Shown in pieces: positions 1 through 8,599 of a DNA stretch of 64,000 nt. Positions within the stretch are counted from its first letter, which is position 1. The number at the start of each line of letters is the position of its first letter. The notes under the pieces were generated by a model. The model made no database searches, had not been told where the DNA came from, and was given only the letters and a program-made list of their open reading frames with translations. This stretch comes from Nocardioides albus (GTDB taxonomy: Bacteria; Actinomycetota; Actinomycetes; Propionibacteriales; Nocardioidaceae). A program made the translations under genes and the position numbers. The stretch lies in the NCBI RefSeq assembly GCF_014648255.1, contig NZ_BMQT01000005.1, forward strand, positions 1-64,000, read 5' to 3'.

Positions 1-9
1 GGAGGTCTT

Positions 10-67
10 CGCTAGGTCAACAACCGACCCGGAGTGTCACCAACCTCTTGGCTGAGTACACCTAGCG
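10..67. repeat. 8-bp inverted repeat downstream of mqo
   Basis: Bases 10-17 (CGCTAGGT) and 60-67 (ACCTAGCG) are perfect inverted copies 42 bp apart, beyond the stop of the minus-strand mqo gene at 107. They may belong to a transcription end or to the palindromic repeats seen elsewhere in the window, but the inner sequence lacks their conserved core. Nothing else is recognisable in bases 1-106. Confidence 0.3.
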
Positions 68-106
68 GCTCCGGCGGCTCGACCAGCGGAGGCAGGCGGG
101 GCGGGG

Positions 107-1570
107 TCAGCCGAGGTGGAGCTGGCGGTCCGTACGCGCGAAGGTCTCGGCAGCGAGCTCGGGGTCGGCGCTGAGCTCGGGACCGGTGGCCGGGATCATC
201 GTCTTGAGCTGGGGCTGCCAGGCGTCCCAGCGGTCGGGGAAGCAGCGGCGCAGGACGTTGACCATGATCCCCGGGGCGGTCGAGGCGCCGGGGGAGGCGC
301 CGAGGAGGCCCGCGATGGTGCCGTCCTCGGCGGTGATGACCTCGGTGCCGAACTGGAGCACGCCGTCGGGGCGGATGACCTGCACCCGCTGGCCAGCGAT
401 GATCCGGTCCCAGTCCTTGCGGTCGGCGGCGGGGAAGAAGTCCAAGAGGTCGTCGAACTTCTTGCGCGGCGAGCGCAGCAGCTCCTTGACCAGGTAGACG
501 GTGAGGTCCATGTTGGTCAGCCCGGCCCGCAGCATCGGCACCAGGTTGTGGGGGCGGACCGAGAGGAACAGGTCGGTGAGCGACCCGGACTTGAGGAAGC
601 GCGGGCTCCACCCTGCGTACGGACCGAACATCAGGTGGGTCTTGCCCTCGACATAGCGGGTGTCGAGGTGGGGCACCGACATCGGCGGAGCGCCGACGGC
701 GGCCTTGCCGTAGGCCTTGGCGCGGTGCTGGGCGACGAGCTCCGGCTTGGACGTACGCAGGAACTCACCGGAGACCGGGAAGCCGCCGAAGCCGCGGATC
801 TCCGGGATCGCGGCCTTCTGCAGCAGCGGCAGCGCGTAGCCGCCGGCGCCGACGAAGACGAACCGTGAGCGCAGGTGGTATTTGCCGGTTTCGTTGCGGC
901 CGTAGATGTGCCAGAAGCCGTCCATGGTCTGGTGCAGGTCGGTGACCTCGGACCCGGTCTCCAGGTCGGCGCCCTTGTCCACGAGCGTGCGGGTCAGCAT
1001 CGAGGTCAGCGAGCCGAAGTCGACGTCGGTGCCGGCGTTGGTCCAGGTCGCCGCGACGGGCTCCTCGGCGAGCGACTTGGCGGAACGACCCTCGAGCAGC
1101 AGCGGCGCCCAGCCCCGGATGACCTCGGGGTCGGTGGAGAACTCCATCCCGGCGAAGAGCGGGTGGACCGACAGCGCCTCGTAGCGCTTGCGCAGGTAGT
1201 CGACGTTGTCCGCGCCCCAGACGAAGGACATGTGCGGGACGGTGTGGATGAACTTGTCGGGGTCCGGGATGCGGCCGTTCTCGACCAGGAAGGACCACAG
1301 CTGCCGGGAGAGCTGGAACTGCTCGTTGACGTTGACGGCCTTGGAGATGTCGACCGAGCCGTCGGGCTTCTGCGGGCTGTAGTTGAGCTCGCACAGCGCG
1401 GAGTGACCGGTGCCGGCGTTGTTCCACGGGCCGGAGGACTCGACGGCGAGCGAGTCGAGCCGCTCGATCATCTTGATGGACCAGCTGGGTTCCAGCTCCT
1501 GGAGGAGCACGCCCAGGGTGGCGCTCATGATGCCGCCGCCGATCAGCACTACGTCAAGAGGTTCGTCCAC
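107..1570 (-). CDS. mqo: Malate:quinone oxidoreductase
   Basis: Membrane-associated FAD enzyme that oxidises L-malate to oxaloacetate and passes electrons to the quinone pool, a TCA-cycle step parallel to soluble malate dehydrogenase. The 487-aa product has the N-terminal dinucleotide motif GGGIMSATLG (about residues 11-20), followed by the family-typical stretches SGPWNNAGTGHSALCELNY and, near the C-terminus, LLGASPGASTAPGIM. Length matches Mqo (about 490 aa). It stands alone on the minus strand, divergent from the PLP enzyme at 1756. A short palindrome (1617-1630) lies upstream and could be an operator. No frameshift is seen. Confidence 0.96.
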   Translation of the reverse strand: MDEPLDVVLIGGGIMSATLGVLLQELEPSWSIKMIERLDSLAVESSGPWNNAGTGHSALCELNYSPQKPDGSVDISKAVNVNEQFQLSRQLWSFLVENGRIPDPDKFIHTVPHMSFVWGADNVDYLRKRYEALSVHPLFAGMEFSTDPEVIRGWAPLLLEGRSAKSLAEEPVAATWTNAGTDVDFGSLTSMLTRTLVDKGADLETGSEVTDLHQTMDGFWHIYGRNETGKYHLRSRFVFVGAGGYALPLLQKAAIPEIRGFGGFPVSGEFLRTSKPELVAQHRAKAYGKAAVGAPPMSVPHLDTRYVEGKTHLMFGPYAGWSPRFLKSGSLTDLFLSVRPHNLVPMLRAGLTNMDLTVYLVKELLRSPRKKFDDLLDFFPAADRKDWDRIIAGQRVQVIRPDGVLQFGTEVITAEDGTIAGLLGASPGASTAPGIMVNVLRRCFPDRWDAWQPQLKTMIPATGPELSADPELAAETFARTDRQLHLG

Positions 1571-1616
1571 AGGTCTTTTGTCTCGCTTTTAGGGCCGCAA
1601 TGGTTAATCGGGGTCC

Positions 1617-1630
1617 TTAGATCGGTCTAA
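1617..1630. promoter_or_regulatory. Small palindrome in the mqo/cds1 divergent region
   Basis: TTAGATCGGTCTAA has 5-bp arms TTAGA/TCTAA around a 4-bp centre, about 47 bp upstream of the mqo start and 126 bp upstream of the divergent gene. Its position suits an operator for mqo. It does not match the 19-bp DtxR/IdeR iron box well, so no regulator is proposed. Confidence 0.3.
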
Positions 1631-1743
1631 CTTGTGGGCAACTTCACTGCCCGCCACCCACCGGCATCCGATGGTCGAGCTGGTCGAGACCCCGGCTTTC
1701 ATTGTGGCGCACCGCACATGTCGGGGGTAGTTCAGGGTGGAGT

Positions 1744-1749
1744 TACGCT
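1744..1749 (+). promoter_or_regulatory. Probable -10 box of leaderless cds1
   Basis: TACGCT fits TANNNT and ends 6 nt before the GTG at 1756, so the transcript would begin at or next to the start codon. There is no Shine-Dalgarno sequence. No clear -35 is seen. Confidence 0.5.
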
Positions 1750-1755
1750 CTGGCC

Positions 1756-2856
1756 GTGCCCCGCCTCTCTGACTCCCATCGCGCCTGGATCGACGAAGCC
1801 GTACGCCGCGTCGAGGCCGATGCTCAACGCTCGGCCGACACCCACCTGCATGCCGTGCCGCTCCCGGTCCGCGACGGTGCGAGCAGCGGGATCGATCTCT
1901 ATCTGAAGGACGAGTCGGTCCATCCCACCGGCTCGCTGAAGCACCGCCTGGCCCGGTCGCTGTTCCTCTACGCGGTCTGCAACGGCTGGCTCCACGAGGG
2001 CTCGACGGTCGTCGAGGCGTCCTCCGGATCCACGGCGGTCTCGGAGGCTTACTTCGCCGGCCTTCTCGGACTGCCGTTCGTCGCGGTCATGCCGCGCTCG
2101 ACCTCGGCGGAGAAGGTGCGCCTGATCGAGTGGCACGGCGGCCGCTGCCACTTCGTCGACCGCGCCCCCGACGTGTACGCAGAGGCTGAGCGCCTCGCCC
2201 GCGAGTGCGGAGGCCACTACATGGACCAGTTCACCTACGCCGAGCGGGCCACCGACTGGCGCGGCAACAACAACATCGCCGAGTCGATCTTCGACCAGAT
2301 GTCGCAGGAGCGACACCCGGTGCCGACCTGGATCGTCGTCTCGGCAGGCACCGGCGGCACCTCGGCGACGATCGGCCGCTACCTCCACTACCGCCGCCAC
2401 CCCACCAGGCTGATGGTCGCCGACCCGGAGAACTCCGCCTTCTACGGCGGCTGGGAGACGGACACCTCCGACTACGCCACCGGCATGCCGTCGCGCATCG
2501 AGGGGATCGGCCGGCCGCGCGTCGAGCCGTCCTTCGTCGGCGGGGTCGTCGACGACATGGTCCAGGTCCCCGACGCGGCGTCGATCGCGACGATGCGCTG
2601 GCTCTCGGCCCGGATGGGCCGCTCCGTCGGCCCCTCGACGGGCACCAACGTGTGGGCATCGCTGGGTGTCGTACGCGAGATGTCCGAGGCCGACACCGAG
2701 GGCAGCGTCGTCTCGCTGCTGTGCGACTCCGGGGAGCGCTACCGCTCCTCCTACTACGACGACGCCTGGGTGGCCGAGAAGGGCATCGACCTCGCTCCGT
2801 ACGCCGCGGCCCTGGCCGACTACGAGCGCACCGGTGTCCTCGTCGACCCGTCGTGA
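1756..2856 (+). CDS. cds1: PLP-dependent cysteine desulfhydrase (Cds1-like)
   Basis: Fold-type II PLP enzyme of the cysteine synthase family, closest by eye to mycobacterial Cds1, which breaks L-cysteine to sulfide, pyruvate and ammonia. The 366-aa protein has the PLP lysine in TGSLKHR (K62), the substrate loop SSGSTA, and the glycine-rich phosphate loop [13 protein letters not shown] chose GTG 1756 because the reading frame upstream (from 1702) does not look conserved and because a -10 box lies 6 nt before it. The 3' end overlaps the convergent membrane-protein gene by 37 bp. Cysteine synthase or cystathionine synthase activity cannot be excluded from sequence alone. Confidence 0.8.
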   Translation: MPRLSDSHRAWIDEAVRRVEADAQRSADTHLHAVPLPVRDGASSGIDLYLKDESVHPTGSLKHRLARSLFLYAVCNGWLHEGSTVVEASSGSTAVSEAYFAGLLGLPFVAVMPRSTSAEKVRLIEWHGGRCHFVDRAPDVYAEAERLARECGGHYMDQFTYAERATDWRGNNNIAESIFDQMSQERHPVPTWIVVSAGTGGTSATIGRYLHYRRHPTRLMVADPENSAFYGGWETDTSDYATGMPSRIEGIGRPRVEPSFVGGVVDDMVQVPDAASIATMRWLSARMGRSVGPSTGTNVWASLGVVREMSEADTEGSVVSLLCDSGERYRSSYYDDAWVAEKGIDLAPYAAALADYERTGVLVDPS

Positions 2857-3518
2857 CGCGCCCAGGTCCGTAGCCCGAGCGTGAGCAACGCCCAGATCCC
2901 TGCGACCAGCAGGATCTCGTTGAGGATGTAGACGGGCCACGGACCGAGGAGATCGAGCATCGAGGCCGATTCCGGCTTGTAGCGCAGGTAGCCGTAGTTG
3001 GCGTCGACGACGAGATTGAGGACGTACGCCGCGGCGGCCCACCCCGCCGTGGTCGCGACCACCCGGCCGTAGTCGGCCCAGGTCGGAAGCAGCTTGAGCC
3101 CGAAGACCAGGTAGACCGCGGCGAGCACGATCATCAGGTGCAGCCCCCAGAACGTGAAGTAGCTGACGTCCGGGATGTCCTTCACGTCCGGTGTGAGCAC
3201 GCCCTGGGTGGTCAGCGTCAGGCCCCAGAAGCAGGTCAGCGCGGTCGGGTAGGGGTGGTGGGTCCACAGCGCGATCGCGGCGGCGATCGCAGCCAGGTCG
3301 CACAGATGGATCGGCAGATCGATGAAGAGATCGAAGTCGGTGACCCACTCGTGGGCCTGCAGCGGGATCGTCGTGAGCGGGATCGTGAGCGCGAAACCCC
3401 GGGAGAATCTCGACGGCTTCACCTCGGACCGCTGCTGCCTGCCCAGCCAGAGCATGGCCACGATCCCCGCTGTGAGCAGGGACAACGGCACCAGATGGGT
3501 CAGACCGTAAGCCTGCAT
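2820..3518 (-). CDS. TIGR02206/YwaF family integral membrane protein
   Basis: A 232-aa multi-spanning membrane protein with about six to seven hydrophobic helices, beginning [15 protein letters not shown]. The acidic/histidine positions between helices ([20 protein letters not shown]) and the length match the TIGR02206 (YwaF) family of uncharacterised membrane proteins. The ATG at 3518 was chosen because the extra 31 codons upstream (to 3611) are charged and poorly conserved-looking. It is convergent with cds1 and overlaps its last 37 bases. Function unknown. Confidence 0.75.
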   Translation of the reverse strand: MQAYGLTHLVPLSLLTAGIVAMLWLGRQQRSEVKPSRFSRGFALTIPLTTIPLQAHEWVTDFDLFIDLPIHLCDLAAIAAAIALWTHHPYPTALTCFWGLTLTTQGVLTPDVKDIPDVSYFTFWGLHLMIVLAAVYLVFGLKLLPTWADYGRVVATTAGWAAAAYVLNLVVDANYGYLRYKPESASMLDLLGPWPVYILNEILLVAGIWALLTLGLRTWARHDGSTRTPVRS

Positions 3519-3600
3519 ATCGGAAGTCTGACGGGGTTCTCGAAAAAATTCTTCTGAACCCGCGTCATGGATCCGGGGGTGGCCCGTTTCATCGGCGTGA

Positions 3601-3631
3601 AGGTCGTCCACCGGTGGGGGGTGGACGACCT
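3601..3631 (-). terminator. 12-bp perfect GC-rich hairpin
   Basis: Bases 3601-3612 and 3620-3631 are perfectly complementary with a 7-nt loop. The hairpin lies between the minus-strand methyltransferase (ends 3711) and the next minus-strand gene (starts 3518). There is no T run, as is common in high-GC actinobacteria. It probably ends the methyltransferase transcript. Confidence 0.55.
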
Positions 3632-3710
3632 CACAGGATCGCGGATGTCCCTCTGAATGCGCACTGCGGGGGTGGTGTGCAAGCAGGGGGACGCCTCGCT
3701 TTTCGGCGCA

Positions 3711-4499
3711 TCAGCGGGCGGTCCCGGTCACAGCGGTCGCGTAGAGGTCGTCGTCGTGATGGATCTCCGCGATGAGCCCTTGCGCCCGCATCAGGTCTGC
3801 CGTGACAGGCGCCTGTTCCTGGCTGGCCTCGATGACGAGTACGCCGCCGGGGGCCAGATGCTTCGGCGCCTGCTCGATGACGCGGCGCTGGATGTCGAGC
3901 CCGTCCACGCCGCCGTCGAGCGCCACCCGGTGCTCGTGGTCGCGCGCCTCCGGTGGCATGTCCGCGATCCGCTCGGTAGGGACGTACGGCGCGTTCGCCA
4001 CCACGACGTCAAACGCGAGCCCCTGCGGTAGCGGCGAGAAGAGATCGCCGAGCAGAACGTTCGAAGACAAGTTGGCCTGAGCACATTCCACCGCAGCCGG
4101 ATCGATATCAGTAGCCCAAACCTCAGCAGGCCCGACTCGTAGAGCAAGCGCGGCCGCAAGCGCCCCAGTCCCACACCCGATATCCACGATCCGGGGTGTG
4201 CTGCCAGGAGTGCGCTGGAGCGCACTCTCGGCAGCACACGACGCCAGTTCCAACAACAACCTCGAGCGTTGTCTTGGGACGAATACGCCGGGGGCCACCT
4301 TGATTCTCATGCCGTCGAACTCGGCCCAGCCCAGGATCAGCTCCAGTGGCTCACCGGCCTCGCGGCGTACGACCATCTCCTCTCGCTCCTGCGCGGAGAC
4401 GGGCTCGGCCTCGAGCAGGGCGGCCTCGTCCTCGGCGAAGACACAGCCGGCGGCGCGGAGGCGGGCGACGAGCCCCGGATCGGGAGATGTGGAGGTCAT
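3711..4499 (-). CDS. PrmC/HemK-like N5-glutamine methyltransferase
   Basis: A 262-aa class I SAM methyltransferase of the HemK/PrmC group, which methylates glutamine in protein substrates such as release factors. Motif I is DIGCGTGA (residues 106-113) and the substrate motif is NAPY (169-172), where canonical PrmC has NPPY. It ends in SRH-free AVTGTAR. The ATG at 4499 fits the family N-terminus; the longer frame to 4703 runs antisense to the next gene. The altered NAPY suggests a paralogue rather than housekeeping PrmC. It is divergent from the membrane protein at 4516. Confidence 0.75.
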   Translation of the reverse strand: MTSTSPDPGLVARLRAAGCVFAEDEAALLEAEPVSAQEREEMVVRREAGEPLELILGWAEFDGMRIKVAPGVFVPRQRSRLLLELASCAAESALQRTPGSTPRIVDIGCGTGALAAALALRVGPAEVWATDIDPAAVECAQANLSSNVLLGDLFSPLPQGLAFDVVVANAPYVPTERIADMPPEARDHEHRVALDGGVDGLDIQRRVIEQAPKHLAPGGVLVIEASQEQAPVTADLMRAQGLIAEIHHDDDLYATAVTGTAR

Positions 4500-4515
4500 T
4501 GGAGAAGATTGGCAC

Positions 4516-4872
4516 GTGGACGCCGTGACTCTGATCGGATTTATCGTGGCCGGGTATGCCGCGTTCGTCACGATCGCGGCCGTGCTCGGTGTGGCGCTCA
4601 GGGCGCCGCGGCCGAAGTGGCTGGACCAGGTGGCGTGGATGCTGGAGATCCTGGCGGTCGTGCTCGCCATCGGGGCGCTGGCGGCCTGGTCGGGGGGACG
4701 CAAGCCGGAGTCGCTGTCGACTTTCCTGGGCTACCTCGGCGCACTGGTGTGCCTGATGCCGCTGGCGCTGCAGACGATGCGCGAGGACCGCTCGACGTGG
4801 TCCTCGGGGGTGGTCGCGGCGGCTGCCCTGGCGACCGGGGTCGTGGCCGTACGCGTCATGATGGTCCGGTGA
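4516..4872 (+). CDS. Small integral membrane protein
   Basis: A 118-aa protein with about four hydrophobic helices and almost no loops (MDAVTLIGFIVAGYAAFV at the start). GTG 4516 is preceded by GGAGAA about 9 nt upstream. Its stop overlaps the GTG of the next gene (GTGA), so the two are translationally coupled. Not recognised; an uncharacterised actinobacterial membrane protein. Confidence 0.65.
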   Translation: MDAVTLIGFIVAGYAAFVTIAAVLGVALRAPRPKWLDQVAWMLEILAVVLAIGALAAWSGGRKPESLSTFLGYLGALVCLMPLALQTMREDRSTWSSGVVAAAALATGVVAVRVMMVR

Positions 4873-5312
4873 TCGCGACCGCACCTGCCAAGACTCGTTC
4901 CGGTCCGCATCTGGTCCTGCTGACGGTCTACGCGATCTTCGCGCTCGCCGCCGGCGCTCGATCGCTGGTGCAGGTCTTCACCCGTTTCAACGAGGCCCCG
5001 ATCGCCTACTCGCTCTCGGTGGTCGCCGCGGCGACGTACGTGGCGGGCTGGTTCGCGATCCGCCGCGCGGCTGCTGGGTCGGAGGGCTTCGCGAAGATCA
5101 TGCTCTGGCTCGAGCTGGCCGGCGTGGTCGTCGTCGGTGTCCTGTCCTTGGCCGTGCCGTCCTGGTTCCCGGATGACTCGGTATGGTCGAAGTTCGGGAG
5201 CGGATACGGATTCGTTCCTGCCCTGTTGCCGATCCTGGGCCTGCTCTGGCTCTGGAAGGTCAACCCGAAGGAGACGGATGAGTCAGTCGACAGCCACCGC
5301 GATCTCGCCTGA
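4869..5312 (+). CDS. Small integral membrane protein
   Basis: A 147-aa protein with about four transmembrane helices (LVLLTVYAIFALAAGARSL, a second near residues 45-65, a third near 80-97, a fourth near 115-132) and a charged tail. It starts in a GTGA overlap with the upstream membrane-protein gene and overlaps the following MBL hydrolase by 35 bp, forming a tight three-gene operon. Family not recognised with certainty. Confidence 0.65.
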   Translation: MIATAPAKTRSGPHLVLLTVYAIFALAAGARSLVQVFTRFNEAPIAYSLSVVAAATYVAGWFAIRRAAAGSEGFAKIMLWLELAGVVVVGVLSLAVPSWFPDDSVWSKFGSGYGFVPALLPILGLLWLWKVNPKETDESVDSHRDLA

Positions 5313-6327
5313 CTCGGGGGAGCACTGGTCCGCTCCGGGCGCGTGGACGGTCGCCGACGGCGTGCACCGGATCCCGCTGCCGCTGCCGATGGACGGGCTC
5401 AAGGCGGTCAACATCTACGTCCTCGAGGGCGACGACGGGCTCTCGCTGGTCGACGGTGGCTGGGCGATCACCGAGGGACGTACGGCGCTCGAGGCCGGAC
5501 TGAAGAAGCTGGGCTTCGAGTTCGGCGACATCCGGCGTTTCCTGGTCACCCACGTGCATCGTGACCACTACACGCTCGCCTCGGTGCTCGGTCAGGAGTT
5601 CGGCGCGGACGTGCTGCTCGGCGCCGGCGACCGCCCCACCCTCGAGCTCACCAACGGCGACCTCGACGGCTGGGTCTCGACCGACCGGCTGCTCGCCTAC
5701 GCGGGCGCCCACGACTTGGCGGCGAAGTGGGCTGCCAACCCGCCGCCCGCGCCCGATCTGTCTCACTGGCGGATGCCCGACCGCTGGCTCGAGGGCGACG
5801 TACGCCTGGACGTGGCCGGCCGCGATCTCGACGCGGTGCACACGCCTGGGCACACCCAGGGCCACTACGTCTATGCCGATCTGGCCGGCTCGGTCCTGTT
5901 CGCCGGCGACCATGTGCTGCCGACGATCACGCCGTCGATCGGCTTCGAGCCGGTGCCGGTCATCGACCCGCTGGGCGACTTCATGGCCTCCCTGACCAAG
6001 GTCCGGACCCTGCCTGACCTGCGGCTTCTCCCCGCTCACGGGCCGGTCGCCTCGTCGTCGCACACCCGCGTCGACGAGCTCCTGGCCCATCACGAGTCGC
6101 GCCTGGCCCAGTCGCTGGCGTCCTTGCGCGCCGGTCGGCGCTCAGCGCTCGAGGTCGCCAACGACCTCGGCTGGACCCGTCACGAGCGCGCCTTCGCCGA
6201 GCTCGACTACTTCAACGCCGGCCTCGCGGTCATGGAGACCAAGGCTCACCTCGAGCTGCTGGTCGCCCGCGGTCAGGCGACCCGCGAGGAGACCGAGGCG
6301 TGCGTGCTCTTCGCCGCTATCGGCTGA
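5278..6327 (+). CDS. MBL-fold metallo-hydrolase
   Basis: A 349-aa metallo-beta-lactamase-fold hydrolase. The metal motif HVHRDH (H92, H94, D96, H97) is complete, a second histidine occurs in HTPGHTQGHY and a metal-bridging Asp in FAGDH. A C-terminal helical segment follows (from about residue 270), as in the family of thiol-ester and lactone hydrolases annotated only as MBL-fold. Substrate unknown. The ATG lies inside the end of the upstream membrane-protein gene, and the stop overlaps the convergent acetyltransferase gene by 11 bp. Confidence 0.8.
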   Translation: MSQSTATAISPDSGEHWSAPGAWTVADGVHRIPLPLPMDGLKAVNIYVLEGDDGLSLVDGGWAITEGRTALEAGLKKLGFEFGDIRRFLVTHVHRDHYTLASVLGQEFGADVLLGAGDRPTLELTNGDLDGWVSTDRLLAYAGAHDLAAKWAANPPPAPDLSHWRMPDRWLEGDVRLDVAGRDLDAVHTPGHTQGHYVYADLAGSVLFAGDHVLPTITPSIGFEPVPVIDPLGDFMASLTKVRTLPDLRLLPAHGPVASSSHTRVDELLAHHESRLAQSLASLRAGRRSALEVANDLGWTRHERAFAELDYFNAGLAVMETKAHLELLVARGQATREETEACVLFAAIG

Positions 6328-6745
6328 GGCGCATCGGGGTGTGCGGGATGCCGTCCTCGAGGAACTCCTCGCCGTCCTTCACGAACCCGAACTTGGCGTA
6401 CCAGCCGGCCAGGGGGGACTGAGCGTCGAGGACGATGTCGCGGTCGGTGACGGCCTCGACGGCGGCCTTCATGATCACGTCGGCCAGGCCCTGGCCACGG
6501 TGGGAGGGGGCGAGGACGACGCGGCCGATCCGCCACACGTCACCGTCGTCGAGGATGCGGGCGGTCCCGGCGAGATCGTCGCTGTCGGTCAGTACCACGT
6601 GACGCGTCCCGGGCTCGAGGTCGCGGCCGTCCAGGTCTAGGTAGGGGCAGTCCTGCTCGACGACGAACACCTGCTGGCGCAGCCGCCACAAGGCGTACGC
6701 GGTCTTCGGGGGGAGTTGATCGAAAGCGAGGATCTCGATGACCAT
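6317..6745 (-). CDS. ElaA-like GNAT N-acetyltransferase
   Basis: A 142-aa GNAT-fold protein starting MVIEILAFDQLPP. The ElaA signature RQQVFVVEQDCPYLDLDG is clear, and the acetyl-CoA loop is APSHRGQGLAD. Substrate not known for the family. An in-frame ATG at 6760 would add five residues, but that stretch is the palindrome shared with vapB. It is divergent from vapB, with only 17 bp between the two start codons, so both promoters must overlap the same palindrome. Confidence 0.82.
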   Translation of the reverse strand: MVIEILAFDQLPPKTAYALWRLRQQVFVVEQDCPYLDLDGRDLEPGTRHVVLTDSDDLAGTARILDDGDVWRIGRVVLAPSHRGQGLADVIMKAAVEAVTDRDIVLDAQSPLAGWYAKFGFVKDGEEFLEDGIPHTPMRLSR

Positions 6746-6766
6746 GCATGTATTATGCATGCATGG
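6742..6766. promoter_or_regulatory. Palindromic operator/promoter of vapBC and elaA
   Basis: CCATGCAT and ATGCATGG form 8-bp perfect arms around a 9-bp centre containing TATTAT (6751-6756), a -10 box ending 6 nt before the vapB ATG at 6763. VapB antitoxins usually autoregulate by binding such palindromes, so this is the likely VapBC operator. It also covers the start codon of the divergent ElaA gene. Confidence 0.6.
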
Positions 6767-6999
6767 TGGCGATGCAGATCAGAGACGTGCCCGAGCCGGC
6801 CCGCGACGCATTGGCGAGGCGAGCGCAGGCCAAGGGGCAGAGCCTGCAGGCATACCTTCGCGAGATGGTCCTTCGGGAGGCTGCCTTCGCGAACAACCTC
6901 GACGTCCTTGACGAGGTTGCCGAATGGCGCACGGGTGGCGAGGCGACCCTCGACGACGTTCTGGCGGCGCGAGACGACGCTCGGCGCGACGTCGGCTGA
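6763..6999 (+). CDS. vapB: VapB/FitA-type antitoxin
   Basis: A 78-aa antitoxin with an N-terminal ribbon-helix-helix DNA-binding segment (MQIRDVPEPARDALARRA, then QSLQAYLREMV) and an acidic C-terminal toxin-binding tail. The ATG at 6763 is leaderless; MQIRDV at 6772 is an alternative start. It is followed by vapC with a TGATG overlap. As in the family, it should neutralise VapC and repress the operon through the palindrome at its own start. Confidence 0.82.
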   Translation: MVAMQIRDVPEPARDALARRAQAKGQSLQAYLREMVLREAAFANNLDVLDEVAEWRTGGEATLDDVLAARDDARRDVG

Positions 7000-7400
7000 T
7001 GATCGTCGTCGACGCGTCGGTGGTGGCGCTGACATTCCTGGACCCAGCCACGGAACCGAGGGCGGTCCAGGCGCTCGAGGAGATGCGGGCAGACCCCGCT
7101 TGGTTGGTGCCCGCGCACTGGCATGTGGAGGTGCTGTCGACGGTGCGCGGTCTGCTGCTGGGTGGCAAGATCGACAAGGAGAAGGCAGACCGCGCGGCCG
7201 CCGCTATCCAGCAGATGACGGTTGCGGTGACGCCCAGCGGCCCGCTGATGCCGCGGATGTGGGAGCTCCGAAACAACCTGTCGACCTACGACGCTGCCTA
7301 CGTCGCCACCGCGGAGAGCCACCACATCACCTTGGTCACCGCTGACGTACGAATCGAGAAGGCGGGAGTTGCGCGCTGTCCGGTTCGGGTGGTCGGCTGA
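6999..7400 (+). CDS. vapC: VapC PIN-domain ribonuclease toxin
   Basis: A 133-aa PIN-domain toxin, predicted Mg-dependent endoribonuclease. The four acidic active-site residues can be placed at D5 (IVVDAS), E44 (WHVEVLS), D98 (YDAAYVA) and D116 (VTADVRI). The start overlaps the vapB stop by one base. RNA target cannot be inferred. Length is typical of VapC. Confidence 0.88.
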   Translation: MIVVDASVVALTFLDPATEPRAVQALEEMRADPAWLVPAHWHVEVLSTVRGLLLGGKIDKEKADRAAAAIQQMTVAVTPSGPLMPRMWELRNNLSTYDAAYVATAESHHITLVTADVRIEKAGVARCPVRVVG

Positions 7401-7439
7401 AGGCCTCCGCGCTGGGGCGAGTAGTGTTGGCGGGAACAG

Positions 7440-7525
7440 ACAGGGGAGGCCGGAAGGCCTGAGAGTGCGGCGAACAGCGCCGCAGACCCTCCGAACCTGC
7501 TCCGGTTGATACCGGCGAAGGGAGT
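7440..7525 (+). ncRNA. TPP (thi-box) riboswitch
   Basis: Contains the conserved thi-box blocks in order: GGGGAGGC near 7443, CTGAGAG (7459-7465), ACCCTCCGAACCTG (about 7486-7499) and CCGGTTGATACCGGCGAAGGGA (about 7503-7523, with the CCGGT/ACCGG stem visible). It ends about 7 nt before the thiB start, with the 3' GAAGGGAG able to serve as the ribosome-binding site, which suggests translational control by thiamine pyrophosphate. Confidence 0.93.
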
Positions 7526-7531
7526 CAGAGA

Positions 7532-8599
7532 ATGCGCATGCGTACGCCTGCCATCGCTGCCACTGCTATCTCGGCACTGCTGCTGTCCGCATGCGGAGGT
7601 TCGCCCGCTGAGCCGGATGCCGAGAAGTCGAGCGGCTCCGACGAGAAGACGGTCGTGCTGCTGACCCACGACAGCTTCACGCTGCCGAAGGAGGTGCTGG
7701 CCGAGTTCACCGAGAAGACCGGCTACACCGCCGAGATCCGGCACGCGGGCGACGGTGGCGAGCTGACCACCAAGATCGCCTTGGACACCGGCAACCCCGA
7801 CGGCGACGCGGTCTTCGGCGTGGACAACACATTCGCCAGCCGGGCGATCGACCAGGGGGCGCTGGAGGCGTACACGCCTTCGGAGGTGCCCGCGGGCGTC
7901 GACGAGTTCAACCTGCCGGGCGACGAGGAGCACCACCTCACGCCGGTCGACAACGGCAGCGTGTGCGTCAACATCGACACCGAGTGGTTCGCCGCGAAGA
8001 AGCTGACGCCGCCGGAGTCGCTCGACGACCTGGCCGAGCCTGCGTACAAGGACCTCTTCGTGACCCCGGGCGCGGCGACCTCGACGCCGGGGATGGCGTT
8101 CCTGCTGGCGACCGTCGCCGAGTACGGCGAGGAGGGCTGGGCGGACTACTGGGGCAAGCTGATGGACAACGGCACCAAGGTCGTCGACGGCTGGGGCCAG
8201 GCCTACTACTCCGACTTCACCCAGGGCGGCGGCAAGGGGACGCGGCCGATCGTCGTGTCGTACGACTCCTCGCCGGCCTTCACCGTCAAGGACGGCAAGA
8301 GCTCGACCAAGGCGCTGCTGGACACCTGCTTCCGGCAGGTCGAGTACGCCGGCGTGCTCAAGGGCGCCGACCACCCCGAGGGCGCCCAGGCGCTGATCGA
8401 CTTCATGCTCTCCGACAGCGTGCAGGGGGCGCTGCCGGAGAGCATGTACGTCTTCCCCGTCTCCTCGAGCGTCGAACTGCCGGCCGACTGGGCGAAGTTC
8501 GCCCAGCAGCCGACCTCGCCGCTCGCCGTCGAGCCGGAGGAGATCGAGAAGAATCGTGAGGCCTGGCTGGCGACCTGGAGCGACACGATCGCGAAGTGA
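7532..8599 (+). CDS. thiB: Thiamine ABC transporter substrate-binding lipoprotein
   Basis: A 355-aa extracellular solute-binding protein. It has a short signal peptide and a lipobox LLLSAC with the lipidated cysteine at residue 21, then a periplasmic-binding fold of the ThiB type (TVVLLTHDSFTLPKEVL and the GNPDGDAVFGVDN stretch). The TPP riboswitch directly upstream makes thiamine (or its phosphates or precursors) the likely ligand. It overlaps thiP by 4 nt (GTGA). Confidence 0.9.
   Translation: MRMRTPAIAATAISALLLSACGGSPAEPDAEKSSGSDEKTVVLLTHDSFTLPKEVLAEFTEKTGYTAEIRHAGDGGELTTKIALDTGNPDGDAVFGVDNTFASRAIDQGALEAYTPSEVPAGVDEFNLPGDEEHHLTPVDNGSVCVNIDTEWFAAKKLTPPESLDDLAEPAYKDLFVTPGAATSTPGMAFLLATVAEYGEEGWADYWGKLMDNGTKVVDGWGQAYYSDFTQGGGKGTRPIVVSYDSSPAFTVKDGKSSTKALLDTCFRQVEYAGVLKGADHPEGAQALIDFMLSDSVQGALPESMYVFPVSSSVELPADWAKFAQQPTSPLAVEPEEIEKNREAWLATWSDTIAK

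Noticed and set aside
1611..1635. Iron-box (DtxR/IdeR) site upstream of mqo
   Set aside because: The palindrome does not align with the 19-bp consensus well enough.
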